Below, in pieces: positions 1 through 10,012 of a stretch of DNA of 46,556 nt. The DNA comes from Cytidiella melzeri. Lineage: Eukaryota; Basidiomycota; Agaricomycetes; Polyporales; Irpicaceae. Where the stretch lies: the NCBI GenBank assembly GCA_022592445.1, contig JABYQR010000338.1:1-46556 (forward strand). The letters run 5' to 3'. How positions within the stretch are numbered: the first letter of the stretch is position 1; each line of letters begins with the position of its first letter. The position numbers and the translations under genes were made by a program. The notes under the pieces are model-generated. The model worked only from the letters and a program-made list of their open reading frames with translations, did not search any database and was not told the origin of the DNA.

Positions 1-2
1 TG

Positions 3-146
3 GACGAGTACATCAACGATGTCAGCAGATGGCAGAACGCACACTGGCAGGGCCCAGCACCAGCTTCAACACTCACACAGACCACACTCCCCAACTTTGA
101 ACTGCGACACCCATCACAAGCCCAACAAGCAGCGCGAGCCTGAGAG
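3..146 (+). pseudogene. LINE ORF1 C-terminal tail (partial)
   Basis: An open frame enters from the left edge and ends at a TGA at 144-146. It encodes a hydrophilic, Gln/Ala/Thr-rich tail that includes DVSRWQNAHW. It lies just upstream of the endonuclease ORF, where the gag-like ORF1 of a LINE should end. No zinc knuckle is visible in the part seen. The assignment rests on position rather than on a recognised domain; the other two frames here could equally be noise. Confidence 0.3.
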
Positions 147-232
147 TTGGAACAGCAGGGCAGTAACCAGTACCAACCCAGACTACCACACGCGGGGCCA
201 GCCCGACAAGACAGAACCAATACACAGCACCC

Positions 233-1167
233 TTGCCAATGAACAGCACACCTGACAACAATAACCCAAACAACATGCTAAGTATATGGCAGCTTAACAC
301 AGGAAAATCTAACATCTCCCAACAGGCATTCCTACACACAATCTCCGTACACATCTGCGACATCATGATGATCCAAGAACCCTACATGCAACCCATCAAC
401 ACCTTGACCACGGCCTCACACGCCCGGCGCGTAGTCTACCCCACAAAACACCACAACTGGAAAGACAAGGGGAAGACCACCTGAGCAGTGACCCTGGTAA
501 GCATGAAACTCAGCACTGACATGTGGGAACAGATAGATTCCCCTTGCCTGACGTGGTTGTGCTACGCATCTGAACCCCTGCCAGAACCATCATTGCCGTA
601 AACACCTACAACAACCAAAACCATCAGGACACCATCAGACAAACGTTGCGCTGGCTGAGCCAAATTGAACGACATGCACGCAGCGAGCCAGACACACAGA
701 CACACACCCACATACTCTGGGCCGGACACATCAACCGACACTACCTCCAATGGGAACTCATCACAAACCCGTACCTCATGACACGGCAGTACCTCGGTGC
801 AGCTGGCCCTCTCGTTAACACGCTCACGGACTACCACTTTCAACAACTCTTACCAGGAGGAGAACCCACCCTCACCACACTGGGCACCGGCAACCAAACC
901 AGGCTAGACAACGTCATTGCAACACCCGAACTAGCTGAGCTTCTCCTATCATTGCAGACCCTACCTCACCTTAAACACCTGCTGACTGACCACTACCCCA
1001 TTTTCACCAGATTCAAAATCACCGCAGTACATACCAAAGAGAAACTCCAATGGAACTGGCATGAAGCCAACTGGGGGAAGTTCCGGACATGCCTGCAGGA
1101 AGGGATTGAGGCGAGCGGTATTGGAGATGGATTAATACGCACCACAGAGGAGTTTCACAACACCCTA
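233..1167 (+). pseudogene. LINE ORF2, endonuclease domain (broken)
   Basis: The N-terminal endonuclease/exonuclease/phosphatase domain of LINE ORF2, which nicks target DNA for target-primed reverse transcription. The reading begins at ATG 239 or upstream of it. It shows the N-terminal strand (SIWQLNTGKSN), the catalytic-Glu motif IQEPYM, a degenerate GDFN motif reading GHIN (Asp lost to His), the RLDNVIAT strand and the C-terminal SDH motif as TDHYPIF. Breaks are a TGA at 482-484 where a Trp is expected, a single-base frameshift near 541, and a TGA at 571-573, again where Trp is expected. The frame is cut at 1167 by the Tc1-like insert and resumes at 5137. Confidence 0.8.
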
Positions 1168-1191
1168 CAGTGCCCCGCGCCAAAAACCGAC
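1168..1191 (+). repeat. Left terminal inverted repeat of Tc1/mariner-like element
   Basis: It begins CAGTGCCCCGCGCC and matches the reverse complement of 5111-5134 at 20 of 24 positions. Two of the four mismatches (positions 10 and 21) are CpG against CpA or TpG. The flanking base pair is TA. Confidence 0.85.
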
Positions 1192-1234
1192 ACGTGTCAG
1201 GAGTGCTCAAAAATCGTTGTAGCAGCTTAGATAT

Positions 1235-4200
1235 TTGAGATTTGGAAGGAAACTAGTCAAGCTGACCGTAAATCTGCACATTGTTAATTTTGAGCGTCTA
1301 TTCTCAATTCTGGGACAAAAATTTTTAATTAGTGGTCTGCAGCAATCAATTCCCTACCGACCAGAACTCAATAATCTCTATGCCTTGAGCACGAAAAAAA
1401 TCCGCCTTGCACAATTGCAGCGGCCTGCTGGAGCACGACACTTCAAAAATGGCCTCATTGTTGACATCAAAGCTCTACATGTTGACCCAGATTATAATCC
1501 GCTCAACATGGATGACATTGATGAGCTTGACAGCGACAGTGACATACCAGTCATAATGGACAGTTTTAACATCAACGACCCGGATAACGGGGTATTGGAT
1601 TTGATTGAGAATGAGTCGATGGAGGTCAGCAATGTCGATGAAGATCTCGCGGCGGAAGAAGAAGCAGTCCACGAGGAAGCCGCAGTTTTTGAGGCCGTGA
1701 GGCTGGCAAAAGATTTCTGGAAAGCAGCGTTGAATCAGGTCCGTGATAACAGACATTTGTGACTGTCAGAGATGCTCACTTGTGTGATTAAACAGAAGCC
1801 AGCCAACGGGCAGCAACTTCCACACCTCAAGGCTCGAGGAACTTATTCCGGAGGAGGGACGTCAACAGCATATTGGAAACAGGCTATGTTGAAGAAGGTG
1901 GCAGTGGGCTGCAGCCGTGTTGACAGCTATTTCCGTACTCGAGCCCCTTCTCCATCATCGGCTTCAGTGTGTGATGTTCCCGAATCTCAGGTTGAACCTA
2001 CCCAGCCAGTCACGTTAAATGAACAGGGTAATTCTGTTACGGAAAACATGAACCAACTCAGCACTTACACAACATTCAACTTTTTCAGGTCCAGTGCTGG
2101 GCCCTTTAGCCTTGGCTTCTGATATCACAGCCAAAGTCACGGCTATGGCAGATGCAGAACAATCTGTGCCGAACTTCACAAAGTCAGAGCTCACACGCTT
2201 TGGATTTTCTCAACCCTGCGGACGACGACGACGACGAGGCTCGTGATGTTGATATTAATGACAAGGTATCAATGCGTCTCAGTAAACTCATCAGCTTGGC
2301 AAAGAGGCACAACTCAGCAATAGCCTTGTTCAAGCTGCATACATTGAAGATGTATCTCGATCTTCACAGCCAAGTGAAAATGAATCCCCGCATCAAGAAT
2401 CCGGCTCAGCAAGCAAGCCTCAGTATTGCACGTTCAGTTGGGAAGGGTCCTTATTTTGCCCGCCAACTTCGACATCTAAAATATCATGTCCATCGCTTCG
2501 GTACTCTTCCTCCAAGTCAGACTGGACGGCATCATGCTCACCCGTCTTTACTGAACAACGAGCATATTTTAGTTGCAGTACACCGCTATCTTACAGTCTT
2601 GGCTGATGGGGAAGTAAGTCTATCTTTCCATTCAAGCCAACATCAGGATTGATTTTTACCAATGACTCATGACAGATCACTCCGCTCAAGCTCGTGAAAC
2701 AAGTAAACGAAGTGATTATTCCGAACTTAGGGCTTGGTCTCGGTGGATCAAAAATTACCGAAGATACTGCATGTCAATGGTTGCGAAAACTTGGCTATGA
2801 ACGACGTCTAGTCACAAAGGATGCGTATGTTGATGGTCATGAACGGCCTGATGTTGTTGATTATTGAACAAAATTCTTGAAAGAGATTCAGTCACTCAAA
2901 AGGTAAGTTGTGTTTGGCTTCAATCACTGACTTGATTACTTATCAACAAAATTTAGGCTTCGGGCTCAATATGAAGGAAAAGACTTGGAACCCGTCCTGC
3001 CAGTACTCAGCAACCCCACAGAAAGGCGTCACATTGCGATATTCCAAGATGAAAGCATTTTCCATGTCGGTGATCTTGTTAACTTGGTGTGGGTACGGCA
3101 AGGTCGAATGCCGTTATGGAAGAAAGGCCAAGGTAGACCAATCCACGTGTCAGATTTTGTGGTTGAAGATACCAGCCGTCTATGCCTGTCACCGGAGCAG
3201 GTCGAGTCACAGATGTCACTTCCGCCTGAGCAACAATTGCCAGGCTTTGATGCGCAAGAGATCATGTACTCTGGTAAGAACTACGATGGGTACTGGACGG
3301 CAGAGAAACTTCTCAATCAGGTGAGTGAAACAGCGAATACAGTACTACGTAGACTCACAAGGTTTTAGCTGCGACGGACCGTGAAAATCTTTGATTACAT
3401 GTTTCCGGGCTGTGTCGCCACATTTTATCTAGACTACTTGACCGGACATGGAGCCTATGCCCCTGATTTGCTGAATGCACGCAAAATGAACGTGAATCCG
3501 GGTGGTAATCAGCGCTCGATGCATGCAACCACAATTCCAATGGACAATCCTCACCCAGAACTTTGTGGTCAGCACCAAGAAATGGATTTTCCAGCCAATC
3601 TTCCTCCTGACCACAAGTACTACAGCTTCCGCGGCCAGCCCAAGGGAATGCGCATTGTACTGGAAGAGCGTGGCTTACACGAATGGATTTGTGAGAAGAA
3701 TGGTGGTCGGAAACCCATCGGGATCTGCGACAACTGTAAGTTGTCTCAGAAAGCTCGAGATAAAAAGGCACGGGAGGAGGCAGCTGCAAAGATCGGAGCT
3801 GATGACGGCGACAATCAATGGGTGGACAACGACAACCCCAAGGAACGCGACATTGATCCAATCAACGACACCCCACACTGCTGCATGCTTCACGTGCTTT
3901 CGACTCAGGCGGATTTTCAGTCGGAGAAGCCTATGATCCAAATCTTCTTGGAACAAGCCAGACACAAGTGCTACTTCCTCCCGAAGTTCCACTGTGAGTT
4001 CAATCCTATCGAGATGTACTGGGGCTGGGTAAAGCGACGTGAGTCAAGTCTCTTATATCAATGCTCGTGCCCGTTGCTGATGTGTAGGGAAACTCAGGTT
4101 TCCGGTGCCTCACTGATGGCACATTCCAAATAGGAAAAGACCTGCTGCCGGAGCTGCTCAATTCATGTGAAACCAAGACTATCCGCGCTTTCTTTCAGAA

Positions 4201-4401
4201 GTCGTGGCAGTACATGGATGCATACAGGTGAGCTGTTTATGCCGGCTCACTTTTCTTTCTGCGCTCAGGCATCATTTCCCTCTCTCTCCAGCAAGGGCCT
4301 CAGTAACAGGCAAGTAGAGTTTGCAGTCAAGAAATACACCTTGCACAGGCGCATTCTGAATGGTATTATGATGAACCTGGGAATGCTCGACAATCCCACC
4401 T
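1235..4401 (+). pseudogene. DDE transposase of Tc1/mariner-like element (multi-exon, one in-frame stop)
   Basis: Transposase that would cut and join the element's ends. Exons supported by frame and splice sites are up to 2613, 2676-2902, 2957-3320, 3369-4038, 4098-4227 and 4292-4401, with introns of 48-64 bp. Catalytic candidates are Asp at 3048-3050 in QDESIFH, Asp at 3432-3434 in LDYLTGHGAYAP, and Glu at 4011-4013 in FNPIEMYWGW. This DDE spacing and these motifs match a transposase family common in basidiomycetes. The N-terminal part (about 1330-2150) is acidic and Ser-rich and changes frame, so its exon limits are unsure. A TGA at 2865-2867, where CGA (Arg) fits, interrupts the fourth exon region. 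The C-terminus ends with the normal stop at 4399-4401. Confidence 0.75.
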
Positions 4402-4867
4402 GAGGCGGGCACGATCCAACAACCTGGCCGCACAAGCAGCCCGGGCCATTCTCAATCACACACCCACCAGGGAGTACCGTTCGCGATTCTTCCCAACCAA
4501 ACCCACACGTTGCAACCATTGCAACGTTTTTCACTCCCGCGCACATATCCTCAACCAATGCACGTGGTACCGACGGCCACGGCGCAACTTTTTGAAGTTC
4601 CTCAAAAACTCGGCTGATCCTGCTCCTGCTCTTCACACTTTCCTACTCGAGAATCCTCTTGCTTTCACTTTTGATCACACTCCCAGTATTGATGAGACAT
4701 CTCTCACTTAGTTGCGTACTTTCTTTGCGCGTTTCGCGCGTCTTGACTATCAGTCTCCCTGTTGCGCATATCCTACTGTGTGTATAATACCTTAGTTTGT
4801 ACCGTCCCTGGCCCCGCCAACAAATAATATTACTGATTTCTTTTTTAAAAAAAGAGGCGGGCACGAT
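4402..4867 (+). mobile_element. 5'-truncated LINE tail with 14 bp target duplication
   Basis: GAGGCGGGCACGAT occurs at 4402-4415 and again at 4854-4867 and encloses 438 bp. The enclosed DNA reads in frame as a LINE ORF2 C-terminus with a CCHC-like knuckle (Cys-Asn-His-Cys, then His and Cys in NVFHSRAHILNQC). A stop follows at about 4711, then a 3' UTR ending in TTTTTTAAAAAAA. This is the usual result of target-primed insertion of a truncated LINE. It lies just after the transposase stop, so it did not break that gene. It is a different LINE from the one at 1-7638, whose own C-terminus differs. Confidence 0.85.
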
Positions 4868-5110
4868 GAGTGGTATATGGGGGTCGTGTGCAGTATTTGG
4901 GGTCCGCATTACTCGATTTAGTAATTAGACGCTTACCATATTAGGAAAATCTCAATTTCCATGTTGAGAAATTTTCAAACGTCAAACGGGAGGAAAGTAA
5001 TGAGATAGTTCAACAGCTATACACTATCTCTATACATTGCACATGTTTTTGGTAAGTCAAAAAATTTTCTTTCATAAGAGATACAAAGGTTGAAAATGGG
5101 GCGCCAAGAG

Positions 5111-5134
5111 GTCAGTTTTGAGCGTGGGGCACTG
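5111..5134 (-). repeat. Right terminal inverted repeat of Tc1/mariner-like element
   Basis: The reverse complement begins CAGTGCCCCACGCTC and pairs with 1168-1191. It is followed directly by the TA duplication at 5135-5136. Confidence 0.85.
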
Positions 5135-5136
5135 TA

Positions 5137-7630
5137 GCAGCGATCACGCAGAGCCTGGAGGCAACCCGAGAAGTGCATGTACCACGGATGAAGCCCAGCC
5201 CACCTTCCAAACAATGGTGGACCAAAGAGCTCTCAGAGCAGAGACGAGCAGTGAGCAGACTAGCATCACAAGTATACCATTTCTACGCAACCCCCCAGCA
5301 CCCAATACACTGTGACTACCGCCGGGAAAGGAACCAATACCAGCAAAACATCAGAACAGCAAAAGCTGGCCACTGGGACGCGTACCTTGCTGGGATAGAC
5401 ACAGAATCAGTATGGAAGTTCAGCTCCTACATGAAAGGAGGCCTGACAGATGGCGGTCGAACAAGAGTCCTGCAACTCCAATACACTAACGAGTCACACC
5501 GCGCACAGGTTGCCACAACCAACAGCGGGAAAGGGAAAGTCCTCCACAGTGCCTTCTTCCTTGCAACCAAAGGAAGCCACAGATTGGATGGACAAGAAGA
5601 TGACTGGGTAAAAAGTGGTCCTCTGCTCCGACAACTACCAGTCAAAGGCACACGACATACATGGCGGACTGGACCAAGGATGCCCAACATCAGTAATCTC
5701 ATACCAGTGCTACAACTCAGGTGCCCTACCGAGACAAGGGCATGTATGCTACAGGTAACATAGATGACGTCGCTGTGATTGCAGTTGGCGCAAACTTCAC
5801 CAAAACACATGACAAGCTACGGAACCACATGGTGAAACCAGACGGAGCTTTCCACTGGGCAGAGACACACAACACACAATTCTCGCTGGAGAAGTTTGGC
5901 CTCCTCAACTGCAAGCGCAACCTCTAAGACCTCGGACCAGCACTGGACCTCAGACCTGGACGCCACACCATCCAAGCCTCAAAATCACACCTTTTCTCGG
6001 GACTACAGATTGACCACCAACTCTTATGGGCAGAACAGGTAATCAGAGCCACTGGCAAAAGACAACAATGGGTCGTGCTGTTTTGCTGCATGTGCGGATT
6101 GAAGAAGGGAATTACCTCGACAATGGCCAAGAAACTTACCTGAGCATAGCCATTCCTAGCATGCTGTACACAGCTGACGTCTTTCTCACCCCCAGACACA
6201 CTTGCATGGGCAGACCAGCAAAGAAATCAGCCAGCCACATCAAGCAACTAGCCACCGTACACCAACAAGCAGCAATTATGATTACAGGAGCAATGAGGAC
6301 CACAGCCACTAACATCATGGAGGTCCACGCCAATCTCCCATTGCTAAGCACCATTGTTGACAAAATCTGCTAACGCTCAGCCATACAACTCTGCATGCTC
6401 CCCAAGACACACCTGCTCGGGACGTACATCAAACAAGCAAAACGCACCTACATTAAGCGATACAGTTCAGCACTACACAAACTGATGCATGCCTTTCACC
6501 TTGACCCCTCTCGCACAGAAACAATCACCCCAGCCAGATCTCCCCCACAATGGAGACCAAAACACAAAACCAAGATAAACAAGGAAAAGGAGGCGGCAAA
6601 GAGAGGCAACAAAGCATGGTGACTACGAGCTAAGTACCACATTTACTCAGACAGATCAGATGTCAACGGAGGTGTAGGAGCTGCGGCAATCATGGACACA
6701 TGGGGCCCAAGGAAATCAACACAGAAAACACGGCAAGCCTACCTAGGCACTTCAGATGAACATAGGGTATACGGGTCCAAACTTGTTGTCATACTACTAG
6801 GACTGGAGCTACTGTGAACCATCAGATCCCCCACCTTAGGCCCAGTCTTTTTTGCCCTAGACAACAAAGCTGCCATTCTAGCAGCAAAATCACGAGCATC
6901 AGGCCCAGCGCACTACCTACTCAACCTATTCCACTCCTTGTTACAAAAACTCATGGACCACCACCCCTGGATAAAACTCACGCTTAATTGAGTATCAGGA
7001 CACATTGGCATTAACGGAAACAAATATGTAGACAAGCAGGCAAAGAAAGCAGTGGGAAACACTCCCTCAGCCCCAGCACTACTCCCCAGAATCCTTCAAA
7101 CACCACTGCCACACAGCACGTCCAAACTCCAACAAGTACATGCAGCAAGACAAAAAGCAGACACAGTCAACAGCTGGAGAACATTGAAACAATTCGATCG
7201 AATGAACAAGATTGACAACAGCCTACCCTCACCAAAATTCCAGAAGCTGACAAAACGGATGCCACAACAACACGCTGCCCTACTCGTGCAGCTCCGCACA
7301 GGACACGCCCCACTCCTTGCCCACCTAAACAGAATCCAGTGTGCACCCAGCTCAACTTGCCCCTCCTGCGGTTCAGCCCCCAAAACGGTCCAACAGTTCC
7401 TCACACAGTGCCCGACATACAGGAGAGAGAGAAATGCACTCGCCCAAGACATTGGAGGACGAGCAAGCCTTTCACTGACCAGCCTCCTCAGTGTCCAAGC
7501 GGGAATGAAACCACTGTTCCGTTACATCCATGCCACGCGCTGCTTCACTCGTACACTAGGAGACATGAAAGTACCGGAGACCAGCACCACTCAAGACAAA
7601 CCATGGTCACAAAGACAAGACAGGCAATAA
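5137..7630 (+). pseudogene. LINE ORF2, linker, partial RT, RNase H and C-terminus (broken)
   Basis: Continues the ORF2 frame cut at 1167. The linker (KPSPPSKQWWTKEL, then a GGRTRV segment) is followed by a jump to the RT motif GLDQGCPTSV near 5665-5700, so most of the RT fingers and palm is deleted. The DD box survives as DDVAVIAV near 5763. RNase H runs about 6630-7045 with IYSDRSD, the FALDNKAAI Asp strand and VSGHIGINGNKYVD. The C-terminal region has a Cys-rich knuckle (CPSCGSAPKTVQQFLTQC). Stops at 6815-6817 and 6989-6991 sit in the RNase H frame; at the second, before VSGH, a Trp is expected. Several other stops and frame changes lie between 5750 and 6640. Confidence 0.8.
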
Positions 7631-7639
7631 ATAACTGAA

Positions 7640-8318
7640 GTACCTAACACCTCCATTGCAACCAACTGACTGCTCTGTCTACAGCAGATCTTAAACATGC
7701 ACATGCCAGGACCAAAACAGTAGCTATACAACCAGTAGGAGTACCACCTTCCCTTCTCGCATTCTGCACGGGACGCGAAGCTCAGAAATTGGAGGAGTTT
7801 TGACGGGAGGTGGGAAACCGGCAACTGGCTCCCTGTACAGCAAGAGGCAGAAAGCCCAGGGGACCATCGTCCACCAAAGGGTACAGGTTAAGATCCCAGT
7901 CCCCATCATTGTTGAGATGGAAGAGCCTCTCACATTGCCACTTTTCCTTGTTCTTTGAACGTTATAATACACTAATTAAATACCTGCCCACATTTTCCCT
8001 TACAGCACGCATGGCAAACCCCGGTTCCCCCAGCACATTTGTCATAGTAAGTATTTAGATAGGCAATAGAGTACATGTACGAGATTGGGGTAGTGTCTAC
8101 CATAGGGCCTCAAGGACAATAAACAAGGAAGTCAAAAAATCCGTCAGATCTGTCAGGCAGCAATTGACCACAACCAGCCACCATTCGACCACAATGACAC
8201 TACCGCCCAACCACCATTAACCACCATTTGACCACAAGCAACGACAAACAACCAAAACCTTGCAATCATGTGTAAGTGTCAGGATAGATGATGGCATTAT
8301 TTCTGAATACTGAACCTT
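7640..8318. other. Intergenic stretch between LINE and foldback element
   Basis: No convincing gene. A short ATG frame at 8011 (MANPGSPSTF) stops within 20 codons. Between about 8160 and 8250 the phrase CCACCATT followed by GACCACAA recurs in diverged copies, a small simple repeat. Nothing else is supported. Confidence 0.4.
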
Positions 8319-9122
8319 AAATAAATACCCATAAATAATGTCATATTATTTATGGGTATTTATTTGAAGTCGCAAACATCACAATATTGTGATTTTTCAT
8401 GTCACAATCATGCTTTTGATTGGTACACTCGCAAACACACGATCAAAAAACAAGAAACCACTCACCAAACTCGGGCGCTACAGTAGCGCTTAACATACCG
8501 CTGCTTTCCTCAATTGGCAAGTTCAGTCTTCCACGCTCCTCTTCAACATGCAGGAAGGACTTCTAAGACACAATTCTCTACATAGCTATCGAATAAGAGG
8601 ATCAAAAAAGTACTGTAATTGTCTTCTCCTACTATGTGATGTTTGATTTGTGCATCAACAGCCATAACCTGCTATAAAGCACTTGAGATCAGTAAAGCAA
8701 TGAATTCCAGTAGCTCCATGGCTCCAGTGACAGTAAAATTGCTGCATTAGTATACCACTATACATTAAAGGTGGCTCAATTGTGTACTAGGGGAATTCAG
8801 CCGCACAGTGAGCTTGGAAAGCCTTTTAACTACTAAGAGGGCCCCGCTGCTTGGGTGGCTCAAGTTCCATATTTGGTCTCCCATCAAAACTTGCGCAAAT
8901 AGACACGTGATGATGAGGACTGTGGAATCATTTCCCAAAAGTGAAACCGTGACTACATCACGAATCCTCATTCACGCCCTTGTTCTGCCCACTGTGACTG
9001 TGAAAGCAAGCGGTTTCTGGATAAAAACCCAAAAATAACTTCATAGGTTTATGTGAAGTTATTTATGAAGTTATTTTTGGGTTTTTATCCAGAAACCGCT
9101 CATTTTCACAGTCACAGTGGGC
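8319..9122 (+). repeat. Left arm and central hairpin of a large foldback element
   Basis: From about 8341 to 9007 this DNA is the reverse complement of 17648-18987, once the solo LTR in the right arm is ignored. It matches closely by eye with small indels. The outer edge is itself a perfect 20 bp palindrome arm pair (8319-8338 and 8346-8365, AAATAAATACCCATAAATAA with a 7 bp loop). The centre is a second hairpin with 37 bp perfect arms (9009-9045 with 9064-9100) and an 18 bp loop. No protein of note is encoded. The gypsy element entered at 9122/9123. Confidence 0.8.
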
Positions 9123-9839
9123 TGACATGGATAGTCCAACAGAGACTGGATTTTTCCAATATTTTCACAAGTTTATAGCCTTAGGCGCCTATCTAGAGCG
9201 CTTATTTTCCGGCTAGGAGTGTTACCGGGCCTAACCCTAACCTGGGTCACGTGACATCCTGCCTTATTTATCAATAGTCCAGACCCAAACCCTAGACTCA
9301 GTCTGGAGCGGTTCCAGATCAAACTAGGCTAATGTTCTATTGTTCCTTTTCCATTGATGGGGATTCCCCAGGGATTCCCCCAGGTCTTATTGTTCTATTG
9401 TTGTATTGTTCTAGCTCTATTGTTCTACGTACCCTGGTCCTTGACAGTTACTCAGGTCCTTGACAGTTACTCCGGTTCTTGACAGTTACCCGGGTTCATT
9501 ATTGTTCTATTGTTACTCCAGTCCCACAGTTACTCCAGTCCCTAGTGTGGGAACTGGTGCACAGACCATCCAGACACAGTATATATAGTACCCCTTACCC
9601 TCCCTGGTTCTGCATCTTGACCTCTTCGTCATTTGCACTGCCAGGTGAGTTACTCAATGTAACCTAGTATAAACATAATATTAACTTCGTCATTTGCACT
9701 GCCAGTATCCGGCCCTAGTGCCTGCTCGCCTGCTCATCATCGACTTTGACCTCGTTGTCGTCGTTGGAGATCCACCCCCTTCCTCTCTACTTCACTCCCT
9801 TTTTAGGGTTATCAGCATAGCAGCAGTCGCTCCGCGACA
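9123..9839 (+). repeat. 5' LTR of gypsy element (family A)
   Basis: Begins TGACATGG and ends GCGACA. It holds at least seven copies of ATTGTT between about 9335 and 9515, three copies of a TTGACAGTTACTC phrase (about 9441-9490), a TATA box near 9580 (GTATATATAG) and a leader intron at 9645-9705. It also contains CCTAACCCTAACC, which resembles telomere repeat by chance. Confidence 0.95.
9645..9705 (+). other. Direct-repeat-bounded intron in gypsy 5' LTR leader
   Basis: A 61 bp segment starts GTGAGT, has a TTAAC branch-like site and ends GCCAG. The 20 bases before the donor and the last 20 bases of the intron are identical (TTCGTCATTTGCACTGCCAG). Splicing would therefore leave one copy without a scar. 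It lies about 60 bp after the TATA box, in the expected R-U5 leader. Confidence 0.65.
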
Positions 9840-10012
9840 TTAGGTCAAGATACCACACAGCTACCGGCACGACTGCCCTTAGCTTGGATCAAGTCCTCCT
9901 GTCCCCCCAGTTTTAAAAAAGTTTATTCCCCCCTACGTTTGAGAGTAAGCCATCGCCGTCCGTCTTGACGTGCTTGATCGCTGACTCGTTCACTTTCCGT
10001 GGTTGATTCTTA

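Larger units (their letters stand above)
1168..5134 (+). mobile_element. Tc1/mariner-like DNA transposon with TA target duplication
   Basis: A 3967 bp element bounded by imperfect terminal inverted repeats and flanked by TA at 1166-1167 and 5135-5136. It encodes a DDE transposase in five or more exons. Deleting the element plus one TA restores the LINE frame across the junction, which fixes both ends to the base. It carries a younger 438 bp LINE tail near its 3' end. With the transposase broken, this copy is non-autonomous. Confidence 0.9.
1..7638 (+). mobile_element. Degenerate Tad1-like LINE, split by a Tc1/mariner-like insertion
   Basis: Non-LTR retrotransposon remnant read on the plus strand. 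The order is an ORF1 tail, an AP-type endonuclease, the endonuclease-RT linker, part of the RT, an RNase H domain and a C-terminal Cys-rich region. EN-RT-RNase H order is that of the fungal Tad1 group; this assignment is by recall of the family. The element is interrupted at 1168-5134, and removing that insert with one TA joins the reading frame exactly. Both ORFs carry stops and frameshifts, and the central RT is deleted. The 5' end lies outside the window. No poly-A tail is visible after the last stop near 7630. Confidence 0.85.

Noticed and set aside
8319..8365. Short palindrome as a stand-alone MITE
   Set aside because: Its 20-mer recurs at the far end of the right arm, so it is the edge of the larger foldback element.
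9009..9100. Central hairpin as a transcription terminator
   Set aside because: Eukaryotic context and a position at the axis of the foldback element; no bacterial-type T run with a gene upstream.
9225..9245. Telomere-like CCTAACCCTAACC
   Set aside because: Only about two units, present in every family A LTR and inside the element; no telomeric array.
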